50,714 nt of DNA from the NCBI GenBank assembly GCA_024280895.1, contig JAJRPI010000063.1:1-50714 (forward strand). The letters run 5' to 3'. Below the pieces are notes generated by a model. The model worked only from the letters and a program-made list of their open reading frames with translations, made no database searches and was not told the origin of the DNA. The number at the start of each line of letters is the position of its first letter. The stretch's first letter is position 1. This DNA comes from Alphaproteobacteria bacterium (GTDB lineage: Bacteria; Pseudomonadota; Alphaproteobacteria; Rhizobiales; JAKIUO01). This document shows positions 18,201 to 26,539 of this stretch, piece by piece. The position numbers and the translations under genes are program-made.

Positions 18201-21200
18201 GGCAGCATTTGGTGTGATGCCATCAACCGCGATCAATGGGTTGGCCTGAAGGTTCAGATCAATGTCAACGCCAGTCGGTGCCACGTCCCAATCGTTGAAC
18301 TCCATAATGTCAAAGCCGCCATCGCGGAAGCCATCCCCCCCGATCACTTCGTCAGGGCCGCCACCAAGAGCTTGTGATAATTTCCCCGGACGTAAAATAT
18401 CGTCGCCAAGACCGCCCTGCACGATGTCCTGATTATCACCGCCAACCACAAGATCATCACCATCATCGCCATAGAGCAGATCACCATCCGCACCGCCGTC
18501 GACATAGTCATTGCCATCGCCAGCGCGGGTGAAGGGATCGGTATCATTGCCGCCAAAGATAATATCGTCACCGCCATTGCCGATCAGCTCATCAATACCG
18601 CCGCCGCCATAAATAATGTCATTGCCAGCCCCGCCGATTAGCAGATCCACACCACCAGCCGCTGTTTCAGAGCTGTCCCCGTAAAGTATGTCGTCACCCG
18701 CGCCACCATCAATAACTTCGGGACCATCTCCCCCATGAATTATGTCATGACCATCGCCGCCATAAAGGGCGTCGGTTCCATTGCCGCCATAGATGAGATC
18801 ATTGCCCTTACCGCCATAGACCGTGTCATCGCCGCCTCTGGCATAGATGATGTCGTTATAGTCAGTGCCAACGATCACTTCGTGGGAATCCGCGCCACTG
18901 CCCGGTTCGCCATCGAGGTTATCATTGTTGCGGTGAGCAGCGGGAGTACGTATGTCCTGAATATATTGCGCGCTGCCAGTCGTTATCTCACTATTCGTCG
19001 TGATGATGTCACCATTGGCGTTCGCTGACCCACCAGCGTCGGAATAAATACCCAGACCAGTATTTGCACTGCCGTCAAAACTATTATTACCATTAGCATC
19101 GAGAGCATGTGCTGCAGTGATCTGGCCATATTTATGCTGATTGGCACCAATGAAGACGCCAGCAGCATCGTAATAGACGACGCCAGCTGGTGGTACAACA
19201 CCGGCATTCACCAGAACCCCGCCAGCGGCTCCGCTCGCGCCGTAGAGATTGGCGAAAGTCGTAATTCCCGCAACAGCTAGCGCTCCGCCCTGCGTGTAAT
19301 AGGTAACACCTGGGTCAAAAAACTCGCCGGGCTGCACCAGAACTGTGCCATCTGAACTATAGAGATACTCCCCTGACGGCCAAGCGGCATCTAAAGAGAA
19401 ATCGTGATATTCTTCGGCATAGCCAAAGATATTACCGTTCAAATTCTCGGTGCCGGTCGTCCGCTCGACAATATCCTTGAACTGCTCAGCCTTGATCTGC
19501 TCGTCGATTTCCTGTCCGAACAGGCGATAGAGATAGTAAAAACGATCGCCGTCTTTAAGAGCCGTTATCTGGTCGACAAAAATGGCGTTAAACGTTTCAC
19601 CAAGTAGCCCCCCATTGACATGCACCTCCGCAATGCCGCCCATCCAGGCGTCAACAAGATCAATGCCCTTGTCATTATCACCAGCTCTGTTGGCGGCATC
19701 CAATGTGCCGTTCATGAACCTGTTTGCATAATTGATGGCATCTGCAGCATCTGCAAAGGCGGTGCCATCACCCTTGTTGTAGTTGGCGAGCAGATTACTC
19801 GTGTCCCCATTAGCGGCATCGAAAAACGCCTGCGCATGGTCTAAATCGCCGTCAAAACTATAGGCAGCGACGAATTTCACCACAGATTCCGGATGCACCA
19901 TATTGGCACCGTAATCGGCCCAGGAAGTATAGGCACCAAAACCTAGCCCCTCACGCATTTCATTGAAGGTAGCCAAACCAACATCGCGACCACGGGCAAT
20001 ATTGATCGCCGCCAGATCAAGGGGCAAGCCGAGCAAGCCCTGCTGCAAAGCTGGCGTGATGATTTCATCGATCTCGTTCATCTGCTGGCGCGACTGGCCC
20101 AGAATGAGGCCACCCGGTCCCGCAGCCGCAAATAGTTCAGGATTGAGAAAAGCTGCTTCCAGCGCGTAACTCATAACGCGGCTGGTCAGACCACCATCTG
20201 GATCAAGGACGTCGATCGTCTCACGCAAGGTCGAGTGACCATAGCGATAAGCATTTTGCGCAAACTCAAGGGTGATAGAGGCATCGCGCCCGGTATTATA
20301 ACCAACAAATTCTGGAATGTCAGGACTAACAGCCCCCGCGAACTGGTCGGTGGCCACATGGTTATATTCCGTTTCGACGATCAGCTTGACCGCCTCAAAC
20401 ATCTTGTCCTGATTCCAGGACAGATAACCATCAGCAGTTGTCAGATAGCCGGTTGCAACAATGGGATCACCCAATTGCTGATTACCAGCAGTATCAACGG
20501 TCGGCGGCGTGCGAACGAAATCGACGAAATTTACGTCGCTTGTCGTGGTCGTGCCGACAGCAACAACATAGACATCGCCGCTCTTGTCAGACGCCAGCAG
20601 TCCACCCGTTGCTTCATAAAAACCATTGGCATCTGTCACAAAACCATTGGTAATCGGCGTAACCGTATTGGTGATTGCCGTCATCCAGTCGATTGCCACC
20701 GGATGGTCATTTGGGCCAGTTGATTGATCATCATCCTGACGCAACACCCACGTCTCGATATTCTGCACCTGAAAATTATGCTCTTCGTGGAACACATGAT
20801 GGATCGAGGTCAGAGCAGCATTTTCATTGACGCGACCATCGCCAGACAAATAGTGATCTCCGACAGAGGCAACAAGAATATCACTGACCGCCTCATAGGC
20901 GACAGGATCAATGACGGCCATTCCTGGAATATTGAACAGGGTATCAGCTATAGAGAAGTCTGAAAAATCGACGAAAGCTGCCATAGCGCCAGCACCGGTA
21001 AAAGTCTGCGCAGGGGCGCCAGGGCCCATGACATTGGCGGCAACATCAAGCGTCAAAAGGCCATTAGCATCTTGATAAAATGAGCCGATCGATGTCGATC
21101 CGGGGCCTGCAGTTTGCAGAACCGCATTTAGGGTCACAATCGCCGCATCAACAACATTCTCAACGGTTTGAGTGGGATTGATGATGCTATTGCTGTCGAT

Positions 21201-23141
21201 GAGATCGGTAGAATCCAGACGTTGACTATCAAAACGCGGGTTCATGTCGAGCAGCAGCGCATGCCCCGAACTCGTTGTCTGAATACCGTTCGTAGCATTG
21301 CTATCACTGTCAATCAGATGGCCGCTGTCATCACGGTTGCGAACATCCAGAATATCATCCCAGTTTAAATCGTCGCGACCTGTCTCGCGGATATGCTGAC
21401 GCAGCGTATTAACGGTGACCAATGTCTGTTGTGTCTCAACGCCGTCCCAGCGTGTCCAGCTGTTTTCAAGCGTAAAGCTATCCACAAGATCAGTACCAGC
21501 GATGTAGGTACCAGCTGCAGCATTTGGATCTTCGACCCATTCACGTAACAGCGATTCAATTTGATCGATAGAACCGTAGCTCTGACTTTGATCAACAAAA
21601 GGTGAGGTGTGGTTGACGTAGCGGGCATCACCGTTTTCATCAATACCTGTTGGTGTAGCACGGGAAATGGTGATCTCGGTGGTCGGACGTCCATCTGGAC
21701 CGATGACGCCGTAGAGTGGATCATCGACAGCCAGCGCGATCTTGATTTTCGCCGTTTCGCCAGTGGCTGTGTCACCGCTCTTGGCAATAAAGTCGAGGCC
21801 ATGATCAAAGAACTGGCCAAACACAGCAAAGAAGCCATTGGTCGGTGCCACGCCGGGATTGACCGAGCCAATGAAATATTCGTCATTGTTAAGGTTCTGA
21901 TTGTCCTGAATACCAAGATCCTGAAGGAGGCCATAATCCTGCACAATGGCAATGCCTTCGACGGCACCTAGGCTGAAATTTGCAGCATTTGGATCCTGGC
22001 CCTGGGTATAAGCCGAGTTGAGGGTCACACCATCATCAAGGAATTCTGTATTATAGACAATATGGTTGGGATTGAGCCCGACCGGCACCCCATTTGCAGA
22101 AAACAGATCTCCGACAGTCAGCATCTCAACCTCACCAGTGGTGATCGTTTGTGTGATCATGCGAGGTGTGTAATCAATGATATCGCCCAGCTCAACGGGA
22201 GCGTTCTCCAAATCCGCCTGTGTCGTGGTGGGATTTGCTGCCAGCGCATCCAGGGCAGCTTGATTTGTCGGCGTGTAGCCTTGCGCCTCTGAGGCAATAA
22301 GTTCGGCAGTCGTAAAACTGTGATAGAATGGATCGAGTTCCCCGCCCGACACAATGAACTCACTGGATACCAACGCGTCTGACGTGGCAAATAATCCAGG
22401 AAGTATAAGATTTGTGCCGTTTGCATCAATCAAATACGCATCTGATTTTTTATTGCTCAACGTGTCAATCTGCGACCAGGAAACAAATTCACGCCCGCCA
22501 CCAATGGTTGTTGTCTCCGTGATGAGCCGTTCCGTAATACGTCCAAATGTTGTGTACTGATAATTAAATGTCTGAGAATATATGTCGTTGGGATTAATGT
22601 TTGTCTGGATTGAATAGGTTTGGAAATTTCCATCCATTGTAACATCTACATTCCCAACAGACGTGAGCGGCGTGAGGGCAAGAGCCGCCATCGCATCGAT
22701 CAGATGCTGCGCCTCGTTGACATCACCAAGTATATCAGTGGGCACAGCAATCGGTCTGATTGCGGATGGATCGAATTCCTGGCCAAGGAAAATATAATTC
22801 GCGCTGGTCAAGCGCACGAATTGTTGATCCACAGCCCCCCAGGTCTGATTGGCCTGAAACAGATTATTGTTGAGACCGGTCACTTCGCGAATACCCTGCA
22901 AAGAGGTAATGTGAGCATATGACGTGCCGAAAAAATCAATTGATGACGACCCCCCCGGCAAAGCGTCAGATCCGTTCCATAATTCATCGCCGAACGGATC
23001 GAAGATGGCACCAATGCCGTCCCAATTTACAATCGCGTCACCCGCCGCAGTAAAAAGCGGCTGGAAATCAACCTGATCAAGAATGAAATTAATATCGTTC
23101 AAGTTGAAAAAGAAAGGTTTTAAATTAAATGTATTGGCCAT
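15291..23141 (-). CDS. Giant animal-type haem peroxidase with RTX repeats, probably secreted by type I secretion
   Basis: About 2616 residues. There is no signal peptide and roughly 400 unassigned N-terminal residues. The peroxidase domain then has a distal histidine in GQFFDHGLDF (H447), a calcium-loop segment NHTSPFVDQSQSYGS, a catalytic arginine in GDGRVNE (R770) followed by ALTSIHHVFHEEHN, the proximal histidine in YRYGHSTLRE (H969), IARGRDVGLATFNEMR, and LKDGDRFYYLYRL (about 1190). RTX blocks lie at roughly 1417-1600, 1677-1714, 2005-2134 and 2404-2517, and a serralysin-like C-terminal module ends in SSSDFNF. All key haem residues are present. The architecture matches RTX haem peroxidases such as Mn(II)-oxidising MopA; the substrate here is unproven. 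ATG 23141 is preferred to GTG 23150, which sits too close to GGGAGGA. The exporter genes lie directly downstream. Confidence 0.93.
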   Translation of the reverse strand: MANTFNLKPFFFNLNDINFILDQVDFQPLFTAAGDAIVNWDGIGAIFDPFGDELWNGSDALPGGSSSIDFFGTSYAHITSLQGIREVTGLNNNLFQANQTWGAVDQQFVRLTSANYIFLGQEFDPSAIRPIAVPTDILGDVNEAQHLIDAMAALALTPLTSVGNVDVTMDGNFQTYSIQTNINPNDIYSQTFNYQYTTFGRITERLITETTTIGGGREFVSWSQIDTLSNKKSDAYLIDANGTNLILPGLFATSDALVSSEFIVSGGELDPFYHSFTTAELIASEAQGYTPTNQAALDALAANPTTTQADLENAPVELGDIIDYTPRMITQTITTGEVEMLTVGDLFSANGVPVGLNPNHIVYNTEFLDDGVTLNSAYTQGQDPNAANFSLGAVEGIAIVQDYGLLQDLGIQDNQNLNNDEYFIGSVNPGVAPTNGFFAVFGQFFDHGLDFIAKSGDTATGETAKIKIALAVDDPLYGVIGPDGRPTTEITISRATPTGIDENGDARYVNHTSPFVDQSQSYGSIDQIESLLREWVEDPNAAAGTYIAGTDLVDSFTLENSWTRWDGVETQQTLVTVNTLRQHIRETGRDDLNWDDILDVRNRDDSGHLIDSDSNATNGIQTTSSGHALLLDMNPRFDSQRLDSTDLIDSNSIINPTQTVENVVDAAIVTLNAVLQTAGPGSTSIGSFYQDANGLLTLDVAANVMGPGAPAQTFTGAGAMAAFVDFSDFSIADTLFNIPGMAVIDPVAYEAVSDILVASVGDHYLSGDGRVNENAALTSIHHVFHEEHNFQVQNIETWVLRQDDDQSTGPNDHPVAIDWMTAITNTVTPITNGFVTDANGFYEATGGLLASDKSGDVYVVAVGTTTTSDVNFVDFVRTPPTVDTAGNQQLGDPIVATGYLTTADGYLSWNQDKMFEAVKLIVETEYNHVATDQFAGAVSPDIPEFVGYNTGRDASITLEFAQNAYRYGHSTLRETIDVLDPDGGLTSRVMSYALEAAFLNPELFAAAGPGGLILGQSRQQMNEIDEIITPALQQGLLGLPLDLAAINIARGRDVGLATFNEMREGLGFGAYTSWADYGANMVHPESVVKFVAAYSFDGDLDHAQAFFDAANGDTSNLLANYNKGDGTAFADAADAINYANRFMNGTLDAANRAGDNDKGIDLVDAWMGGIAEVHVNGGLLGETFNAIFVDQITALKDGDRFYYLYRLFGQEIDEQIKAEQFKDIVERTTGTENLNGNIFGYAEEYHDFSLDAAWPSGEYLYSSDGTVLVQPGEFFDPGVTYYTQGGALAVAGITTFANLYGASGAAGGVLVNAGVVPPAGVVYYDAAGVFIGANQHKYGQITAAHALDANGNNSFDGSANTGLGIYSDAGGSANANGDIITTNSEITTGSAQYIQDIRTPAAHRNNDNLDGEPGSGADSHEVIVGTDYNDIIYARGGDDTVYGGKGNDLIYGGNGTDALYGGDGHDIIHGGDGPEVIDGGAGDDILYGDSSETAAGGVDLLIGGAGNDIIYGGGGIDELIGNGGDDIIFGGNDTDPFTRAGDGNDYVDGGADGDLLYGDDGDDLVVGGDNQDIVQGGLGDDILRPGKLSQALGGGPDEVIGGDGFRDGGFDIMEFNDWDVAPTGVDIDLNLQANPLIAVDGITPNAAFTQIQGVIGTQNADNLIGDSFRPQNHEAGPTDGANWLIGGTGSDNFSGNGGNDVIIGGSIRLDTLIGRYENNLGDLAEYHTYDAYAGASHRVAVDAVLSDGLLGNASIGTEMFELHLTEFLKSDMFYDYVLGDANAVFDPLNPHNVASATAASDFGTTDVANFSGNRADYTINEIQFTDAQNNSFTAYKIIDNRVADPLTGILLNGDGIATSDGTDLVLGVENFVFADQTLGETQLTDVVPTLAGFATANEPTGLQLNNLLGIPRLTTAGLLDVVGQQWQSSNDGGVTWSDVPVPVPMLSTPETSGTGTSFDPTGFIGQQLRAVVTYDNGSSTIATAPTETVGNYLRDPLNLNDAQIQGTSGQDIIVGRNGADQLQGGDGSDYINGGTGADQMDGGTGNDFFIVDNINDQVVEGNNEGIDEVRSTVNWTLGANVENLRLIGNSSSTFNINTNGFGNALDNRISGNIGDNVLTGGAGNDTLIGSNGSDTMNWATGDGRDVVNGGGGGNVVLGIDTFSVTGDASAETFNIYAISGGANAVQRNLLIDQFGPFAVGTEIVITRGTGVNEQVIAELDNIEEIEVNGENPPEIIPTPGTPIVGDTVNILGNFLPTSLLLSTITIQGTAGNDTVDISGLDSDHRIVFKTKGGVDTIIGDLRAQDVIELASGNAVDFSATTNNDGTQTLSDGTNSLTVSNGSVPTLQDANGISVTFEAATPGDGQNTDTTTDTPVVPGVTNAIDGPGAPTFDDVNLDNAGYGTTVGDKLGGSADNDILFGREGEDIIGSDAGDDNVFGGSGDDIIFTGSGNDTAFGGSGDDIIYAGSGVDTVYGQSGDDLLFGGAGADTLKGGSGDDELTGGAGADILNGGAGSDSFIFTTAADSGVGAGNRDKITGFQIGEDTIDLSAIDANSTQTGRQSFQFIEPGQTVEAGRITYSLKDGNTIIEAFMDNDEIADFQIEISGEQSLSSSDFNF

Positions 23142-23259
23142 GGAAATCACGTCCTCCCAAACGCTACGCGAGGACGAAATCCACGCAAACTATTCTGTTG
23201 GTTGAATTGTTGCCTCGCCGAGATCAGACATGCAGCAACGAAACCTGTTAGGAGTTAAA

Positions 23260-23325
23260 ATGCTAGCGCGTCTCCCTGACAAGAACCTGACATCCCAGAG
23301 GTTTGGCATCCCTCTTTGCAGCTAA
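23260..23325 (+). CDS. Possible 21-residue mini-ORF with strong ribosome-binding site
   Basis: ATG 23260 follows TTAGGAG by about six bases and reads MLARLPDKNLTSQRFGIPLCS before a TAA at 23323-23325. It lies in the divergent region about 310 bases upstream of the response regulator and in the same orientation. It resembles no known family. It could be a leader peptide, a small protein, or chance. Confidence 0.25.
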   Translation: MLARLPDKNLTSQRFGIPLCS

Positions 23326-23552
23326 CTGACACTTATGCACATACAACGTATAAAGATTTATTTAACACCTTCATTTCCTAACGATCTCCGCGTGCATTAT
23401 AAAACCTTAGCGATCACTCCCAACTACATATTTTTTGGGCGCACGACCAAATTATGGCGCCTAGCTATGGACAATCAAATCGCAGATCTTTAAACTTTAA
23501 GGGTATGGCATTGAATTCTCGCCATCCTTTTAGGAGTCCTGGTGGCTGGAGC

Positions 23553-23570
23553 CTAAAATTTTCTAAAATT
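23553..23570 (+). promoter_or_regulatory. Direct repeats, candidate response-regulator binding site
   Basis: CTAAAATT occurs at 23553-23560 and again at 23563-23570, a spacing of one DNA turn (10 bases), about 68-85 bases upstream of the response regulator start. OmpR-type regulators usually bind head-to-tail repeats with this period, so autoregulation is plausible. Confidence 0.35.
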
Positions 23571-23637
23571 ATTAATCGAGACTCGCGCAGGAACTTCCGC
23601 GCGGCAAAATATATTTGTTTAATAAAAAGGAGTTGTA

Positions 23638-24315
23638 ATGCGTATACTCGTGGTCGAAGACAACGACCGCTTTGGACGATTGGTTGTCGAACATCTAAGC
23701 GAGGCAGACTATATTGTAGATCTTGTGGGAACTGTCGAAGAATTTTATTCAATCATTAGCTACATGGCATTTGATCTTTATATTGTTGATCTCAAATTGC
23801 CCGATGGTGATGGAATCAAATTGATCCAGCGTCTTCGCCAGAACAATAATAACACCCCAGTTCTCATTGCCACTGCACGGGCAAGGCTTGATGATAAAAT
23901 TAAAGGCCTTGATGCTGGCGCGGATGATTACCTCGTCAAACCGTTCAATCACCGCGAGTTGCTGGCGCGCATCAGAGCATTGCTGCGCCGCAACCCAACT
24001 ATTCAATCTGAATTGTTCACGACCCCAAGCCTATCGTTTAACATGATCACCGGAGACCTCAGCTGTGGGGATCTAAATCTTCAACTAAGACGCGGTGAAC
24101 GACGATTGCTGACATTGTTGATCCAGCATTCTGGCAATACTGTTACCAGAGAGCTCATTGAATCCAGGTTGAAAAACTTCCAGGAAAACTGCTCCTCCAA
24201 TAGCATTGACAAGATGGTCTCGCGTCTTCGAAAAGCCTTGGCAACAACAAAAACAGACTTGCAACTTAAAACTGTCAGGGGTGTTGGCTATATACTTGAA
24301 GGGGCAAGGCGGTGA
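23638..24315 (+). CDS. OmpR/PhoB-family response regulator
   Basis: A 225-residue two-domain regulator. In the receiver domain the acidic pair is E7/D8, the phosphoacceptor D51 lies in YIVDLKLPDGDG, and T79 and K101 (LVKPF) are conserved. The C-terminal winged-helix DNA-binding domain has RRGERRLLTLLI and ends in KTVRGVGYIL. AAGGAG precedes the ATG by six bases. The stop overlaps the histidine kinase start (GTGA), so both are made together. Divergent placement from the peroxidase suggests it controls peroxidase and/or exporter expression; this is inference. The input signal is unknown. Confidence 0.93.
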   Translation: MRILVVEDNDRFGRLVVEHLSEADYIVDLVGTVEEFYSIISYMAFDLYIVDLKLPDGDGIKLIQRLRQNNNNTPVLIATARARLDDKIKGLDAGADDYLVKPFNHRELLARIRALLRRNPTIQSELFTTPSLSFNMITGDLSCGDLNLQLRRGERRLLTLLIQHSGNTVTRELIESRLKNFQENCSSNSIDKMVSRLRKALATTKTDLQLKTVRGVGYILEGARR

Positions 24316-25676
24316 CGAATAGTGCAACTAGAACACCTGCGTCACTTTCCTGGATTGTATCCTCTAGAGTTATGATTGCCGCGGCATTGGCAGTCCTCCT
24401 TCAATTCGCGATTTGTCTTGTTGAAAATTTAGGAAATGAACGCTATTTTGCCAATTCGTTTCTCAAGCTTGAAACATCGAGAGTTCTGCGTACCATCCAA
24501 TTCGAGGGAGGCAAACTTAAACAGATCTATGCCAATGATCTGGACCATTATCGCGGTAATTTTACTTCGGCTTACGGATACAGAGTTTACGATAACACTG
24601 GTCAGGTCATTGCCAGTAGCAATGAGTCATTATTCCCCCCCTATGTGCGATTGAACAATCTATCCCGATTACTACCAGACTCCTGGATACGCCATAATCC
24701 AGACCAGTTAAAATTTCACTTTACCGGGGGGCACAAACTATTAGTTGCAGGCAATCCCGTATGGATCGAATATGCGACTGCAGGAGACCCGACAGGACAG
24801 CGCTATGATGCGCTCTGGATGGATCTCGTTGAAGATGTTTGGGTCCCGGTTTTGCCAACAATCCTGCTTCTGGCTTCTTTCGCCATATTCTCTGTACGAG
24901 CCGCATTGCGCCCACTTGAAGAAGCCTCGCTCATCGCGGAAAAACTTGTTCCGCCCTATGCTGGCCAACTTCCCACTATCAAAAACCTTCCACTTGAGGC
25001 AAACCGCTTTTACGTCACCATCAATAAATTGCTGGAACGTTTTTCAAATCTCTTGTCATCGCAAGAAAAATTCATCTCAAGGGCAGCTCATGAATTACGT
25101 ACTCCTTTAGGGATTATGCTTCTCGAAGTCGGCAAGATCACCGGACAACGAGCAAGACGCCTGGAAGATGACATAGAGATTATGACAGGTACCGTAAATC
25201 GGTTGCTGGGATTGGCCCATATGGATGCGATGAAAAAAGAAGATCTCACGACCGTCGATCTGGTTGCAGTTCTTGCAAAGATCAACGAGCATGTTGCCCC
25301 GCTTCTTCATAAAAACAAATGCACACTCATATTGCGGGATCGAGAGCCCGAGCCGTTCGAAAGCCAAATATATTCTGTTCGCGATGCGATCGTCAATTTA
25401 ATCGAAAACGCTATAAAACATTCACCAAACGGTACACAGATTAATGTAACATGCGGACCTGGCAGTTGTGTCACTGTAGAGGATAATGGACCCGGTTTTC
25501 CATCCGGAGATGTTGAAAAATATCTCGAACCGTTTAATCGGGGCAATACCACAGTTGATGGATCTGGCCTGGGTTTAGCAGTCGTAAAGAAAGCTGCCGA
25601 ACTACATGGTGGGCAAGTAAAAATTGGCACCTCCTCAACAGGTGGCGCACTTGTGCAGATCTGCTTCAAGAAATAA
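24312..25676 (+). CDS. Sensor histidine kinase
   Basis: A 454-residue membrane kinase starting with GTG inside the response regulator stop. Transmembrane helices are at about 17-38 and 176-197, enclosing a periplasmic sensor domain of about 135 residues with no recognised fold. A short linker follows, then the HisKA dimerisation helix with AAHELRTPLG (H260) and the HATPase domain with NLIENAIKHSP (N-box), VEDNGPGFP (G1) and GSGLGLAVV (G2). It should phosphorylate the regulator encoded just upstream. The gene converges with the DUF502 gene, 16 bases away. Confidence 0.93.
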   Translation: MTNSATRTPASLSWIVSSRVMIAAALAVLLQFAICLVENLGNERYFANSFLKLETSRVLRTIQFEGGKLKQIYANDLDHYRGNFTSAYGYRVYDNTGQVIASSNESLFPPYVRLNNLSRLLPDSWIRHNPDQLKFHFTGGHKLLVAGNPVWIEYATAGDPTGQRYDALWMDLVEDVWVPVLPTILLLASFAIFSVRAALRPLEEASLIAEKLVPPYAGQLPTIKNLPLEANRFYVTINKLLERFSNLLSSQEKFISRAAHELRTPLGIMLLEVGKITGQRARRLEDDIEIMTGTVNRLLGLAHMDAMKKEDLTTVDLVAVLAKINEHVAPLLHKNKCTLILRDREPEPFESQIYSVRDAIVNLIENAIKHSPNGTQINVTCGPGSCVTVEDNGPGFPSGDVEKYLEPFNRGNTTVDGSGLGLAVVKKAAELHGGQVKIGTSSTGGALVQICFKK

Positions 25677-25692
25677 TCAAATTCCACAGCTT

Positions 25693-26448
25693 TTATGGCT
25701 TATGAACATCTGGATCGACCACGGGCAGATCCGCGACAATCTCTGAAACGTCGTCGAGATTTTTAGGTGCAGCTATAAACTCCGCTGGCATATTCTCAGG
25801 GGCCAGTGCGCCAAGCGATATATATATCTTCATCAACTGTTCCACCTGCATGCCGGGGACCTGGGTGATATTTTCCACCGGCATAAATAACAAATAGCCA
25901 GACATGGGAATGGGCGAGGTCGGGAAATAGACCAGCTTGCGCGCCGCTCCGTCAAGTTCATAGGTTTGCGGGGAGGCCAGCAATGCAAGAGTGTCAACGC
26001 CCCCCAGACTGCCAAGGCGACAACGCACAACGCTCATTCCAGCCAGTTCATTTTCATTCTGTTCACCAGACGCAAAACGTACAATGCGTGCGACAGGCTT
26101 GTAGATCGAGCGGAAAAATGGCACCCGGTCCATGGCCGCATCAAATGCGCTTTCAATTCCCTTGCGGGCCGTGGTGCGTACAAACAGGCCCAAAATCCAG
26201 ATCCCGACAATCGCGATCAGCAATCCAAGCGCAAAGGCCACGACTTCATATTCACGCCCCACCAGCACCTTGCCGCTCTGTAACAATAGCTCCCCAAAGA
26301 AGGTGCCTGGCCCCAGCGCATCCTTGATCCAGCGCACCAGCCAGATGATGATGAAAATGGTCAGCACAACCGGCAACAGAAAAAACAATCCTGCCAGAAA
26401 GGTCCCCACAACGCTTGTCTGCCAGAAACGGGATAAAAATCTGAACAT
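25693..26448 (-). CDS. DUF502 family inner-membrane protein
   Basis: A 251-residue protein of the DUF502 family. Two transmembrane helices are visible (about 14-38, rich in Phe/Leu, and 70-90), followed by the family's conserved soluble part with DRVPFFRSIYKPVA, VYFPTSPIPMSGYL and VQVEQLMKIYISLG-like segments. ATG 26448 with GGAG five bases upstream is preferred over a longer frame. Function is not established for the family. It is likely its own transcription unit, since a 91-base gap separates it from the DUF4166 gene upstream. Confidence 0.88.
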   Translation of the reverse strand: MFRFLSRFWQTSVVGTFLAGLFFLLPVVLTIFIIIWLVRWIKDALGPGTFFGELLLQSGKVLVGREYEVVAFALGLLIAIVGIWILGLFVRTTARKGIESAFDAAMDRVPFFRSIYKPVARIVRFASGEQNENELAGMSVVRCRLGSLGGVDTLALLASPQTYELDGAARKLVYFPTSPIPMSGYLLFMPVENITQVPGMQVEQLMKIYISLGALAPENMPAEFIAAPKNLDDVSEIVADLPVVDPDVHKP

Positions 26449-26539
26449 ATCACTCCGATCAGGGGTCAGCGCCAATTCGCTTTACCAGCCACGCACATCT
26501 TACCGCGAAACAGATAGAGAGGAAACCCGTTCTTGTATA

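Larger units (their letters stand above)
23142..23637. promoter_or_regulatory. Divergent regulatory region between peroxidase and two-component genes
   Basis: About 500 bases without a long gene. It must hold the minus-strand peroxidase promoter and the plus-strand regulator promoter. It contains a strong SD (GGAGGA at the peroxidase start), a 21-codon mini-ORF (23260-23325), and a pair of direct repeats close to the response regulator. No confident -35/-10 pair could be fixed by eye. Confidence 0.5.

Noticed and set aside
18340-18910. Regular short repeats in the peroxidase gene resembling a repeat array
   Set aside because: They encode RTX nonapeptides in frame, are imperfect, and have no unique spacers, so they are not a CRISPR array.
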